Notes: generated from the sequence alone by a model not told the origin. A stretch of DNA of 61,175 nucleotides from Anaerolineales bacterium HSG25 (GCA_030377865.1 JAUCGA010000019.1:1-61175), one strand, 5' to 3'. Shown: positions 33,979-41,915, numbered from the stretch's first letter. Made by a program: numbers and translations.

Positions 33979-36508
33979 CATGTCCCGCAATGATGGCCTG
34001 CCCCAAAGCTAATCCGCCATCATTGGGCGGAACAGTCTGATGGGTCAGCACCTCAAATTGATGCGCCTGCAACCGCTTGAGCGCACCTGTCAGCAGAGTA
34101 ACGTTCTGAAACACTCCGCCGCTCAAGGCCACCTGATTTAGACCAGTTTCTTGGCGTAAAATCAGACTGAGTTGCAGGATTAGGTCGGCTACGGCGTTGT
34201 GAAACTTAGCTGTAATGGTCGAAATCGGCAGGTCAGCATGCAGGTCGGTGATGATGGCCTGTAATACCGGTGTGGGGTTGATTTGACGGATGATGGATGT
34301 TTTTCCTAACAACCCGTTAGGGCGGACGCTCGACATTTCTGGACGGTCAGAGTCAGCCCTCCCCCTAACCCCCTCCCAAAGGGAGGGGGGACTAGCTGAA
34401 CCAGCCACCCTCATGAACTCAAACGAGTAACTCTCCTGCACCGCCGGATCAACCAATAACTCCATCTCGATAGCCGCTTGCCCTTCGTAGGTGACGGTTT
34501 GACGCACCCCTAATAGCGCGGCCACGGCATCAAACAAACGCCCCATGCTACTGGTTTGCACCGTATTTAGATTACGCTCCAACTGCTGTTTGATGATGTT
34601 CCGCTCCATCTCTGAGCAAGCCGAAACACAGGGCAGACGCTCATCCCACGACAGCCCTGCCTGCCACAGATAGGCCAAGGCCAGCCGATAAGGTCGCTTG
34701 ATCGCCGCGTCTCCCCCCGGTAGAGGCATCGTTTGTAGATGGGCTACCCGCTCAAACTGCTGATAGTCGGTCAGCATAACCTCACCGCCCCAAATCGTAT
34801 CATCTGTACCATATCCCGTGCCATCAAAACTAAAGCCAATTACCGGCAACGAGCCATCATGCCCGTGTTCGGCCATAACTGCGGCGAGGTGGGCATGATG
34901 ATGCTGGACTTTTATCAGCAAGAGTTCCGAACTTTCAAAAAGTTCGGAACTCTTTTGTTTTGCCCATTTTGAGGAGAGATAACTCGGATGCAGATCACAG
35001 GCAATCATGGTTGGCTCGACTCGAAATAGGGCCTTAAAATGGCTGACTGCCTGCTCAAATGCCTGCAATGTTTCCAGATTTTCCATGTCGCCGATATGTT
35101 GGCTCATAAAGGCATGCTCATCATGAGTTAGGCAAAAAGTGGCCTTTAGTTCGCCCCCCACAGCTAAAATCGGAGGCAGTTTGAGCGGCAGTTTGACCGG
35201 AAATGGCGCGTAGCCGCGTGATCGCCGAATCGGCAAATCAAGCCCCTGAAAAACCCGCATGACCGAGTCGTCACAGGGTACATGAATATCGCGATTATGG
35301 AACAAAAAGCCGTCGGCAATGGCTGACAGTCGCTCAAGGGCGGCATCGTTATGGGTGATGATTGGCTCGTTAGAGTAGTTGCCGGAGGTGAGAACAATCA
35401 CCTGTTCAGGCTGAAAATCAGCCTTTGGGATTTGGCTCAATAGCAGATAGTGCAATGGCGTGTAGGGGAGCATGACCCCGATATACGGGTTGTTCGGGGC
35501 GACGTGAGGAGATAGATCATCTCTCCTGCAAGGTGTGTTTTCCTCCTTGTAGGTGTTGATCATAACGACCAATCGCTTCCGCAACAACACAATCGGACGG
35601 GCGTTGCTGGTCAGCAAGCGAGCCTCTGCGGAATCAACATGAGCAAACTGTTTCACCGTCTCCAAATCGAGAGCCATCACGGCAAAGGGTTTGTCAGGTC
35701 GGCCTTTGCGCTGACGAAGCGTCTGCACCGCGGTATCATCACTGGCCGAGCAGGCGAGATGGAATCCGCCTAGCCCCTTAATCGCCATGATGTGGCCTTG
35801 TAGGATGGCATGTTGAGTTTGTTGGATGGGAGTGATTGTAGTGCAAAGCTTGCTTTGTCCATCAATAGAATCGTCAACGAAAAACAAGCTTTGTACTTCT
35901 TTTTCGTTGCTCTTTTTGTTACTCCACAAAAACTCGACCTGCGGCCCACAAACCGGACAGGCGTTCGGTTGAGCATGGAAGCGCCGATTGCGCGGGTCAT
36001 CATACTCAGCCTGACAAGTAGGACACATGGGAAAGGGGGACATGGTCGTTTGGGGGCGGTCGTAGGGGATGTCTTGAATAATGGTGAAGCGCGGCCCGCA
36101 GTTGGTGCAGTTGGTGAAAGGGTAGCCCTGCCGTCGGTCTGTGGGGTCGAGGCTTTCGTGTAGACAGTCAGCACAGACCGACATATCGGGCGAGATGAGG
36201 GTGTGGGCGGTTGGGTCGGCTTGGCTATGGCGAATGGTGAAGCGACTGTCGCCTTGAGTGGGGACGACCTGCGTAGATACCTGCTCGATGTGGGCAAGGG
36301 GGGGTGTTTCGTGATGTAGGGCATGCTTAAAATCGGCTAATGAGTCGGCCTGTCCCTCAACCTCAATCGTGACCCCGCGGCTGTGGTTGTAGACAAAGCC
36401 GGTTAGTTGATACCGCGTAGCGAGGCCATAAACAAAGGGCCGGAAGCCGACTCCCTGTACCACGCCGGTAATCTGGTATTGGTGGCGGATCATTAGAGTA
36501 TTTTTCAT
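33962..36508 (-). CDS. hypF: hydrogenase maturation carbamoyltransferase HypF
   Basis: An 848-residue enzyme that uses carbamoyl phosphate and ATP to carbamoylate HypE. An acylphosphatase domain (QITGVVQGVGFRPFVYG, about 10-26) is followed by two zinc fingers (CADCLHES...CTNCGPRF and CPTCQAEY...CPVCG, about 107-190), a YrdC domain (about 225-400) and a Kae1-like domain with HHHAHLAAVMAEHG (about 535-548). The ATG at 36508 is a best guess; 36493 is possible, and no good ribosome-binding site marks either. It is about 70-100 residues longer than usual. The excess sits at palindromic DNA segments translated in frame at about residues 205-223, 319-328, 519-530 and 705-719. Confidence 0.92.
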   Translation of the reverse strand: MKNTLMIRHQYQITGVVQGVGFRPFVYGLATRYQLTGFVYNHSRGVTIEVEGQADSLADFKHALHHETPPLAHIEQVSTQVVPTQGDSRFTIRHSQADPTAHTLISPDMSVCADCLHESLDPTDRRQGYPFTNCTNCGPRFTIIQDIPYDRPQTTMSPFPMCPTCQAEYDDPRNRRFHAQPNACPVCGPQVEFLWSNKKSNEKEVQSLFFVDDSIDGQSKLCTTITPIQQTQHAILQGHIMAIKGLGGFHLACSASDDTAVQTLRQRKGRPDKPFAVMALDLETVKQFAHVDSAEARLLTSNARPIVLLRKRLVVMINTYKEENTPCRRDDLSPHVAPNNPYIGVMLPYTPLHYLLLSQIPKADFQPEQVIVLTSGNYSNEPIITHNDAALERLSAIADGFLFHNRDIHVPCDDSVMRVFQGLDLPIRRSRGYAPFPVKLPLKLPPILAVGGELKATFCLTHDEHAFMSQHIGDMENLETLQAFEQAVSHFKALFRVEPTMIACDLHPSYLSSKWAKQKSSELFESSELLLIKVQHHHAHLAAVMAEHGHDGSLPVIGFSFDGTGYGTDDTIWGGEVMLTDYQQFERVAHLQTMPLPGGDAAIKRPYRLALAYLWQAGLSWDERLPCVSACSEMERNIIKQQLERNLNTVQTSSMGRLFDAVAALLGVRQTVTYEGQAAIEMELLVDPAVQESYSFEFMRVAGSASPPSLWEGVRGRADSDRPEMSSVRPNGLLGKTSIIRQINPTPVLQAIITDLHADLPISTITAKFHNAVADLILQLSLILRQETGLNQVALSGGVFQNVTLLTGALKRLQAHQFEVLTHQTVPPNDGGLALGQAIIAGHVGRET
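34355..34397. repeat. G-rich palindrome in frame inside hypF
   Basis: Arms CCCCCTCCC and GGGAGGGGG around AAA, within a TCAGC/GCTGA outer pair. It encodes about SASPPSLWEGVRGRAD of HypF (about 705-719). Related to the family J core at 12988-13058. Confidence 0.75.
34920..34954. repeat. 15-bp-arm palindrome in frame inside hypF
   Basis: Perfect arms AAGAGTTCCGAACTT and AAGTTCGGAACTCTT with a 5-base loop. It encodes KSSELFESSELL immediately before the conserved HHHAHL motif. Confidence 0.85.
35525..35553. repeat. AAGGTGTGTTTTC palindrome in frame inside hypF
   Basis: CCTGCAAGG and CCTTGTAGG surround GTGTGTTTTCCT-like loop sequence. The same loop and arms occur in a spacer at 48266-48297. It encodes part of YKEENTPCRRD. 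Confidence 0.75.
35840..35897. repeat. AGTGCAAAGCTTG palindrome in frame inside hypF
   Basis: Arms AGTGCAAAGCTTG and CAAGCTTTGTACT (one mismatch) around a 32-base loop. It encodes VQSLFFVDDSIDGQSKLCTT between the zinc fingers and the YrdC domain. Confidence 0.8.
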
Positions 36509-36547
36509 AGCGATATCTGAATAGGAGAGTATACGTTCTGCCAAGAT

Positions 36548-36580
36548 AGCTACCCGCAAGTTTTGAACTTGCGGGTAGCT
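36548..36580. repeat. hairpin between vapC and hypF
   Basis: Arms AGCTACCCGCAAGTT and AACTTGCGGGTAGCT with a short loop. It is a variant of the CCCGCAAGTT core of families A and B, without the shells. It may terminate vapC transcription. Confidence 0.65.
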
Positions 36581-36601
36581 TACTACTGTCAGCACTGAGG
36601 C

Positions 36602-37000
36602 TTAACGCTGGTACGGTGCTTCGGCATTAAGATTGGGGATGTGACGATAATGTTTGAGATTAAAACTGTATAGTTGCCAGTCTCGCTCAAGACATGTGGC
36701 GGCAATAAGGCAATCTGGCAAACCAATGCCTGTCGCGAGGCGATAGGTCATTAACAGTTGATAGGCTCGTTCGAACTCGGCTGGAGTAGGCCAAACAATG
36801 GAAAACTGGCTCACAAAACGATGATTGCGCTCCATCTCTAATTTATTACGAGAGCCACTGATGATTTCCATCGCCACAATGCCAGATAGTTTTATGGAAT
36901 GGGATTGCTCTTGTTGTAACCAGAGTTGGGCGGCTGGATGTTGACGTAAAATATCAATCAACACATCTGTATCAAGTAATATTACAGAACTCGTTGCCAT
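36602..37000 (-). CDS. vapC: VapC-type PIN-domain ribonuclease toxin
   Basis: A 132-residue PIN-domain protein. The acidic residues of the active site are seen at LLDTDVLID (Asp at about 10 and 12), MEI (Glu at about 45) and GLPDCLIAATCLE (Asp at about 95). VapC toxins cleave tRNA or rRNA. The start overlaps the upstream antitoxin gene by 19 bases, the usual arrangement. Confidence 0.85.
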   Translation of the reverse strand: MATSSVILLDTDVLIDILRQHPAAQLWLQQEQSHSIKLSGIVAMEIISGSRNKLEMERNHRFVSQFSIVWPTPAEFERAYQLLMTYRLATGIGLPDCLIAATCLERDWQLYSFNLKHYRHIPNLNAEAPYQR

Positions 37001-37302
37001 GTGTCCTGCCTCAGTTGGGTGGCATAGTCAAGCGAGTCACCAATATCATCTCGGTCTGCCCACAGCCCATACCCGTTGTTTAATAAATCTCCCAACGTTT
37101 CTATTGGTTTGTGATGATCTCCAACCAAGAAGTTATCCTCACCAGTCGACGTGGTTAGTAATGGTTCATTTTTGTTAGGGCTATCTACTTTCGCAGGATA
37201 CAAACTCAAAACATGGCGTAACAGTTTAATTAAGGTTTCCAAATCAAACTTTTGTAACTGCTTTGCCAAGTCGTCTGGCAACTCTAAAGTAATCATAGTC
37301 AT
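36982..37302 (-). CDS. VapB-like antitoxin
   Basis: A 106-residue protein. The N-terminal MTMITLELPDDLAKQLQKF looks like a short DNA-binding strand and helix, and the C-terminal half (GYGLWADRDDIGDSLDYATQLRQDTW) is the probable VapC-binding tail. It is called from its position and overlap with vapC more than from similarity. AAGGAG precedes the ATG at 37302 by seven bases. Confidence 0.7.
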   Translation of the reverse strand: MTMITLELPDDLAKQLQKFDLETLIKLLRHVLSLYPAKVDSPNKNEPLLTTSTGEDNFLVGDHHKPIETLGDLLNNGYGLWADRDDIGDSLDYATQLRQDTWQRVL

Positions 37303-37359
37303 AACAAATCTCCTTACTGAACGTTTGATTGTCAGTAATTGTATTTGAGGAATAAAACA

Positions 37360-37653
37360 ATGTCAAAATATAGATTTTCTATCGTAGGTTTTATCATCAT
37401 CATTGGGCTGATGGTTTCGGTGACGTTAGCCCAAACAGACCCACCCGCATGGTTTACGGTTGATGGCGGCGGCGGAGTCAGTCAGGATAGCCGTTTTTCA
37501 TTGGTCGGAAGTATTGGACAGTGGGATGCGAGTAGCGAGGCGCGGGATAGTGATAATCGGTATCAGGTGGCGGGGGGGTTTTGGGAGCCGATTGTCTCAT
37601 CTGGCCCACCAGACTCACCGGATGCCGTCTACCTCCCCATCGTCGTCAAATAA
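37360..37653 (+). CDS. small secreted protein with C-terminal YLPIVVK tail
   Basis: A 97-residue exported protein. The signal peptide has hydrophobic core FSIVGFIIIIGLMVSVTLA and a likely cut after TLA. The mature part is WFTVDGGGGVSQDSRFSLVGSIGQWD and GGFWEP, a pattern repeated in secreted proteins of this group, ending in VYLPIVVK. The ATG at 37360 is preferred for its GAGG motif. The final aromatic-Leu-Pro-basic tail is shared with the broken gene at 46237-46534. Function unknown. Confidence 0.72.
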   Translation: MSKYRFSIVGFIIIIGLMVSVTLAQTDPPAWFTVDGGGGVSQDSRFSLVGSIGQWDASSEARDSDNRYQVAGGFWEPIVSSGPPDSPDAVYLPIVVK

Positions 37654-37675
37654 CCTTTCAACCTAAAAAACAACC

Positions 37676-37715
37676 AAAAGAAGCCCGCTGGATCAAATCC
37701 GGTGGGCTTCTTTTC
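37676..37715 (+). terminator. Rho-independent terminator
   Basis: Stem AAGAAGCCC / GGGCTTCTT, extended by a CTGGAT/ATCCGG inner pair, followed by TTTT. It lies 25 bases after the secreted protein and before the convergent nuclease-like gene. Confidence 0.85.
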
Positions 37716-37746
37716 TGGCATGATATTCTCGTTATTCTGACAGATT

Positions 37747-38382
37747 CTATTCGCTGTCTACTTGCCTAATGATGATCTGCTTTAATGTTTTTAATATCCG
37801 AAAAATATCAAAAATATGAGACCGTGTTGCCACATAACTATCACTCAAACAATACTCTTTACCTTGCAAGGTCATAAAATGCCAATGCCGACCCCGAATA
37901 TAACAACCATAAATTGGAAACTTGTGCTTATTGATTTCTTGCGCCACCAACATGGCCGCTAAGGCTTGACCAGCCGGGTCACCATTCGGGTCTTGTTCCC
38001 GCTTATATTCTTGCAGGCAAAAATAGGGCTTCTTCGGCTCACGATACCCCGTCGCAATCATTCCGTCTGGCTTGCCCCCCATCTCTACCCCTTCGACTGT
38101 GCCGCTGAGCGAGCGTTCGGCAAACAGGTTAAACCGATGCTGATAACTAAACTGGACTAAGGTAAACATCGGCCCAATGAAATGCATCGCCAATTCCTGT
38201 TCATTCCAGTTTATCACATTGTCTTGCAAATAGGCTTGTAAGGTGAGCATATAGTTTCGCTCTGCCTCTAAAATCTCGCTCTCCTCAGTTAACCATGACT
38301 CTAAAACAGCCATACGTTGTAATGGCGTTAGATGAAACGTTTCATCAAGTTGACTCAAGGTGCAATCTTTAAATGTTAGCAT
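37747..38382 (-). CDS. PD-(D/E)XK-like nuclease family protein (copy 2)
   Basis: A 211-residue paralogue of the protein at 7181-7831. Shared blocks are TFKDCTLSQLD, HFIGPMFTLVQF, GGKPDGMIATGYREPKKPYF, LQEYKREQDPNGDPAGQALA and GCYIRGRHWHFM. PDG and EYK have the spacing of a nuclease core. The start at 38382 follows an AAGGAG motif; a longer frame runs into a family A element and is rejected. Function not known. Confidence 0.68.
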   Translation of the reverse strand: MLTFKDCTLSQLDETFHLTPLQRMAVLESWLTEESEILEAERNYMLTLQAYLQDNVINWNEQELAMHFIGPMFTLVQFSYQHRFNLFAERSLSGTVEGVEMGGKPDGMIATGYREPKKPYFCLQEYKREQDPNGDPAGQALAAMLVAQEINKHKFPIYGCYIRGRHWHFMTLQGKEYCLSDSYVATRSHIFDIFRILKTLKQIIIRQVDSE

Positions 38383-38414
38383 TATCAGTCTCCTTAAGAA
38401 TAAGAATCGATAGG

Positions 38415-38519
38415 TATAGATGTTCAGATAAACATTTTCAGATGTTACCTTCCCGCAAGTTCTAAACTTGCGGGAAGGTTGGTCTTGAAAAGCATTATCT
38501 GAAAGATGAAAGACTGTAG
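38415..38519 (+). repeat. family A element (copy 3)
   Basis: Same orientation as copy 1, with arms CTTCCCGCAAGTT and AACTTGCGGGAAG. It lies 33 bases upstream of the nuclease-like gene, where it may carry or disturb its promoter. Confidence 0.75.
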
Positions 38520-38839
38520 GATTGATTTTAATCGGTAGCAGAAAGCATGTCAACTACGTTACAATGACGCATCGGAATCAATCCCGATGCTAAAAGCTAA
38601 AGCAGGCTGAAGCCAGCTATTTAGGCCGTTTTTAGTGGTCTTGAAGCTCTTGGCCTTGTGGCTTTAGCCCAAGGCTATCAGTCAACAGATCAATACTACC
38701 ATTTTATTTTGCAACAACGTTACTCATGGTAAAATCAAGGCCACGATTCGACAAATCGTGGCCTCACAATGATTTATGGAACTATTTGACAGCTGACTCG
38801 GCAGAACTTACAATAGCTACATTATTGGGAGGGTAGCAA
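38520..38839. other. spacer with GGCCACGATT hairpin
   Basis: No gene is supported. An inverted repeat GGCCACGATT / AATCGTGGCC lies at about 38740-38765 and returns at 39721-39748. The last 20 bases hold a GGGAGGG ribosome-binding site for the next gene. Confidence 0.5.
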
Positions 38840-39235
38840 ATGAGCCACAAAACAGAAAAAGTATACCAATCTATCGGCACAGAGGGGCTGACTATTCCAA
38901 TTACGCTGATGCGCCAATATGGCTTTGAGCAAGGAGCCAGTGTTGTTTTGGAATTTCATCCTGATGGGATTCGGATTGTTCCAGCTCGACCGGAGCAGGA
39001 AACGATTGAAAATCTTGCGCTACGTTATTTATTGTTTCATGTTGGTGATGGGGCAACAGTAAAAGTAAAGGTGTTGCCTAACGATGCAGGTTGGCAAGCT
39101 GAGGTGTATGGCTTAGGGATGACCGAAGCAAGCGGGACGTTGATTTATTCGTTAGCTGGGATTTTACTGGATAAAAAATCGACTTCGCCTGCTAAAATTC
39201 GTCAAAACATGCTAGAAATGGTTAATGCATTGTGA
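38840..39235 (+). CDS. AbrB/MazE-like small protein
   Basis: A 131-residue protein. Residues about 15-50 (LTIPITLMRQYGFEQGASV followed by VLEFHPDGIRIVP) resemble an AbrB/MazE swapped-hairpin DNA-binding strand pattern; the rest is not recognised. Its TGA overlaps the GTG start of the next gene by four bases (GTGA). The pairing looks like an antitoxin or immunity gene followed by its partner, but this is inference. The ribosome-binding site GGGAGGG is strong. Confidence 0.55.
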   Translation: MSHKTEKVYQSIGTEGLTIPITLMRQYGFEQGASVVLEFHPDGIRIVPARPEQETIENLALRYLLFHVGDGATVKVKVLPNDAGWQAEVYGLGMTEASGTLIYSLAGILLDKKSTSPAKIRQNMLEMVNAL

Positions 39236-39687
39236 AATTGCCCGTGTTCGCACAAGAATACTCTCATACTTGTCTACCTGCTTGTATTCGGATTGTGTTG
39301 GCTTATCGAGGAAAACATCATAGTGAGACTGAATTAGCCAAAATTTGTAGAACTGTGCCTGTCTGGGGCACATCGCCAGCAATGGCTGTAGATGGATTAG
39401 AGGAATTTGGCTATCGTGCTTTATGGTTTGAAAATGCCACATTGGAACGTTTATTTGACTTATTAGCTCAAGATTGGCCCGTTATCGTTTTTCTACGGGC
39501 AACAGATATTCCACATGGGCGAGCCGGTTTGCATGCTGTTGTTGTTTCTGAGTGGGTTTCTGGAGAATTTTTATACGTTGATCCTGCTCAGGGCGAAGAG
39601 AAATCACTTCCCCTTGATGATTTCATTCGGGCTTGGGCAACTTTGGGCAATCAAGGTATGGTGGTATGGTTGCCTGTCGTTGATTGA
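39232..39687 (+). CDS. C39-like cysteine peptidase domain protein
   Basis: A 151-residue protein starting at a GTG coupled to the preceding stop. QEYSHTCLPACIRIVLAY (about 8-25) contains the oxyanion Gln and catalytic Cys of papain-like C39 peptidases, AGLHAVVV (about 98-105) supplies the His and YVDPAQG (about 115-121) the Asp. Free C39 domains without an ABC transporter are uncommon. It could process or degrade a small peptide, or be the effector of a two-gene module with the AbrB-like partner. No membrane segment or signal peptide is seen. Confidence 0.65.
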   Translation: MKLPVFAQEYSHTCLPACIRIVLAYRGKHHSETELAKICRTVPVWGTSPAMAVDGLEEFGYRALWFENATLERLFDLLAQDWPVIVFLRATDIPHGRAGLHAVVVSEWVSGEFLYVDPAQGEEKSLPLDDFIRAWATLGNQGMVVWLPVVD

Positions 39688-39713
39688 AGCCTGCACAAGT
39701 ACGGTAAACTAAA

Positions 39714-39757
39714 CGAACAAGGTCACGATTCGACAAATCGTGGCCTTGTTTGTTTTA
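39714..39757 (+). terminator. Rho-independent terminator-like hairpin
   Basis: Stem AACAAGG(T/C)CACGATT and its inverse AATCGTGGCCTTGTT, then TGTTTTA. It follows the C39-like gene by 27 bases. The same stem core appears at 38740-38765. Confidence 0.75.
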
Positions 39758-39780
39758 GAAATCTGACCATCTCGCGCATA

Positions 39781-39809
39781 CTGGCAATTTGTTTAACAAT
39801 TCGTATAAT
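39781..39809 (+). promoter_or_regulatory. probable ndk promoter
   Basis: TATAAT at 39804-39809 with CTGGCA at 39781-39786 and a 17-base spacer. It is 67 bases before the ndk start. The -35 match is only four of six. Confidence 0.5.
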
Positions 39810-39875
39810 TAACGCGTTTGGCTGAACAGGCCAACAATTAACCTTGATTATACTTTTTAGGAGTTAGAAACAATT

Positions 39876-40334
39876 ATGGAACTGCAACGAACCCTTATTT
39901 TAATTAAACCTGACGGCGTAGAGCGTCAACTGATTGGCTCAATTATTGGTCGCTTTGAACAACGTGGCCTAAAGGTCGTCGGCCTGAAACTGGTCGCCGT
40001 CTCTGACGAGTTGGCTCGCAAACATTACGCTGTCCATGCCGACAAGCCATTCTTTGGCCCGTTAATTGCATACATCACCTCATCGCCGGTGGTAGCGATT
40101 GTGCTAGAAGGCCCAGACGCAATTCTTGCCGCTCGAAACACCATCGGGGCGACCAAACCGATTGAGGCCGCTATGGGAACCATTCGTGGTGACTATGGCA
40201 TGATGGTCGGTCGAAACTTAGTCCACGGCTCAGACAGTGTCGAGAACGGAAAAGCTGAAATCGAGCTGTGGTTTAACGAATCTGAACTGGTCAGCTATGA
40301 CCGCGCCATTGATGGTTGGATTTTAGAGAAGTAA
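39876..40334 (+). CDS. ndk: nucleoside diphosphate kinase
   Basis: A 152-residue enzyme that moves the terminal phosphate of ATP to other nucleoside diphosphates by a phospho-His intermediate. LILIKPDGVERQLIGSII opens the fold, and the active-site His is in RNLVHGSDSVENGKAEI (about 113-129). The length matches the family. AGGAG precedes the ATG by about 12 bases. Confidence 0.97.
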   Translation: MELQRTLILIKPDGVERQLIGSIIGRFEQRGLKVVGLKLVAVSDELARKHYAVHADKPFFGPLIAYITSSPVVAIVLEGPDAILAARNTIGATKPIEAAMGTIRGDYGMMVGRNLVHGSDSVENGKAEIELWFNESELVSYDRAIDGWILEK

Positions 40335-40427
40335 TTTGTGAACCGTGAGACCGTGATACGTGAAGGTTCGAACATCAATCACGTATCATGCATCACGTTT
40401 CACACCTCATTCAGGGGAGGGCATACC

Positions 40428-41054
40428 ATGCCAGACACACAACAGACAGACAACTCGCCCGACGAGAGCGAGATTATTATCAGAAATAAATCGATTAAAA
40501 ACCTTGAGGCTGACCGAGTGACCGTTCAGCAAGGGTCGGTTGAACATATTAAGGCCGACGAGGTGACGGTCTCGCAAGGCAGTGCCCAGCGCATCGAGGC
40601 GGAGCGCATGACCTTACGACAAGGCGGCGCTCAGACGGTGCATGCCCGCGAGTTATCCATCCGCCAAGGGGGTGTAGTCACAGCTAAAGCCAATGAGTTA
40701 TCGCTCAATCAAAGCGGAGTCGTTTTTGTCGACACCCACAACGCCTCCCTAACTAACTCCTCAGCCGGAGCGATGTTAGCTGGTGGTGACGTGTCCTTGG
40801 AGCAGAGCGCGACCAAAGCGATTCTGACTCGGGGTGACGTGACTATGGATCAAAGTGGGGTTGGCCTACTGATGGGGCGAAACGTGAAAATTGGTAACAA
40901 CAGCGGCATGACTTTGGTGATTGCCGGACGGATTGACGGTAATGTCAACACCGTGTTTGGCCCTAGTGCTAGTGCCGCTTTTGGAGCCGGATTCGCAGTC
41001 GTGTTTACCATTTTATTATGGGTACGCCGACGATTATTTCAAGGAGGACGATGA
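40428..41054 (+). CDS. repetitive beta-solenoid protein with a C-terminal membrane helix
   Basis: A 208-residue protein. Residues about 20-175 are made of 17-20-residue repeats of the type ADxVTVxQGSV / AxELSIRQGGV, which should stack as a right-handed beta helix similar in spirit to bactofilins. A single hydrophobic segment near 180-200 (AAFGAGFAVVFTILLWV) followed by RRR would anchor it to the membrane. The start at 40428 follows GGGGAGGG; the longer frame enters a repeat. It overlaps the next gene by four bases. Function not known; a role as a surface or envelope scaffold is inference. Confidence 0.65.
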   Translation: MPDTQQTDNSPDESEIIIRNKSIKNLEADRVTVQQGSVEHIKADEVTVSQGSAQRIEAERMTLRQGGAQTVHARELSIRQGGVVTAKANELSLNQSGVVFVDTHNASLTNSSAGAMLAGGDVSLEQSATKAILTRGDVTMDQSGVGLLMGRNVKIGNNSGMTLVIAGRIDGNVNTVFGPSASAAFGAGFAVVFTILLWVRRRLFQGGR

Positions 41055-41344
41055 TGCAAACAATGTTAATAAAGCTACTGTTGCCCCAAGTAACCAAATT
41101 TGGTTCCCAACGGCTATCTGAATATAGCCGCCGCCGCCGTGAGGAGATGTATCGGCAGGCCGCCTTAGCTTGTAAATGTCCCGCTCCTGAACCTGTTGAG
41201 TGCCCGCCCCCACCAGAGCCGATTGTGATTGTCAAAAAGGAGGGGCGAAACCCCTACCTGTTTACCTTTGTCGGCCTGATTTTGGGACTGTCTGTAGGGG
41301 CAGGGTTGTACTATCTTAACGAGTATGTGTTGAGCGAAGGTTAA
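41051..41344 (+). CDS. small single-pass membrane protein
   Basis: A 97-residue protein. An amphipathic, Arg-rich first half (YSRRRREEMYRQAALACKCP) is followed by a Pro-rich stretch (PAPEPVECPPPPEP) and a membrane helix near 70-90 (LFTFVGLILGLSVGAGLYYL). Its ATG overlaps the stop of the beta-solenoid gene (ATGA) and AAGGAGG lies just upstream. It probably works with that protein. No family recognised. Confidence 0.6.
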   Translation: MMQTMLIKLLLPQVTKFGSQRLSEYSRRRREEMYRQAALACKCPAPEPVECPPPPEPIVIVKKEGRNPYLFTFVGLILGLSVGAGLYYLNEYVLSEG

Positions 41345-41361
41345 AAACAAGGAATTTTGTA

Positions 41362-41532
41362 GTGGTCAAAAGTTTGTCGATTCATTCATGACCTGACATG
41401 CTGACAAAATCAAAAGCATTTTTTGACAGGATTAACAAGATTGACAGGGTTTTCTTACTTGTAATCCTGTCAATCCCGTTAATCCTGTCAGATATTGTTT
41501 TAGTCATGTTGAAACGATAAACTTCTGGTGGT
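41362..41532 (+). repeat. family C element, 161 bp at 41367-41527
   Basis: Starts CAAAAGTTTGTCGATTCA and ends ACGATAAACTTCTG. GTGGT flanks it on both sides (41362-41366 and 41528-41532), one base short of the 6-bp duplication seen in other copies. Confidence 0.85.
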
Positions 41533-41594
41533 CAAGATGATGTTGAAATGGCGCGTTGACTTCCAGCCGACGCGCCGGAAACCGACCTTGCAGG

Positions 41595-41697
41595 TACAGT
41601 CTTTCAGATAATAGTTTCAATTCAAGGCCAACCTTCCCGCAAGTTCTAAACTTGCGGGAAGGTGATGGCTGAAAATATTTATCTGAACATCTATAAG
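41595..41697 (-). repeat. family A element (copy 4)
   Basis: Starts TACAGTCTTTCAGATAATAG and ends in the inverse of TTATAGATGTTCAGATAA. It directly abuts the family E repeat that follows. Confidence 0.75.
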
Positions 41698-41915
41698 TAA
41701 CTTCCATTTCTAAGTTGTCACTTTTCCCGGAGTGCAAGAATTCTATTCTTGCTGTCAAAATACAATTTTGACACTCCTGTTTTCCTGATCGTTGCGATTA
41801 TGTAATCGCAACGGGTATTTGGCGGGTATATCCTCCTTCAAGGAGGCTTCGCGCTACCCGCCTATTATGGGTACACTTCTGTCTTTTACAAGTTAGTTCT
41901 GAAAACTACTTATAT
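41695..41915. repeat. family E repeat (copy 2)
   Basis: Copy of the repeat at 10036-10232 with an extra hairpin (CCTCCTTCAAGGAGG). It leaves only 23 bases before the nnr start, where a second GGAGG acts as ribosome-binding site. Confidence 0.75.

Noticed and set aside
38383..38553. N-terminal extension of the second PD-(D/E)XK-like protein
   Set aside because: The extension is translated family A repeat; the AAGGAG-preceded ATG at 38382 aligns with the paralogue.
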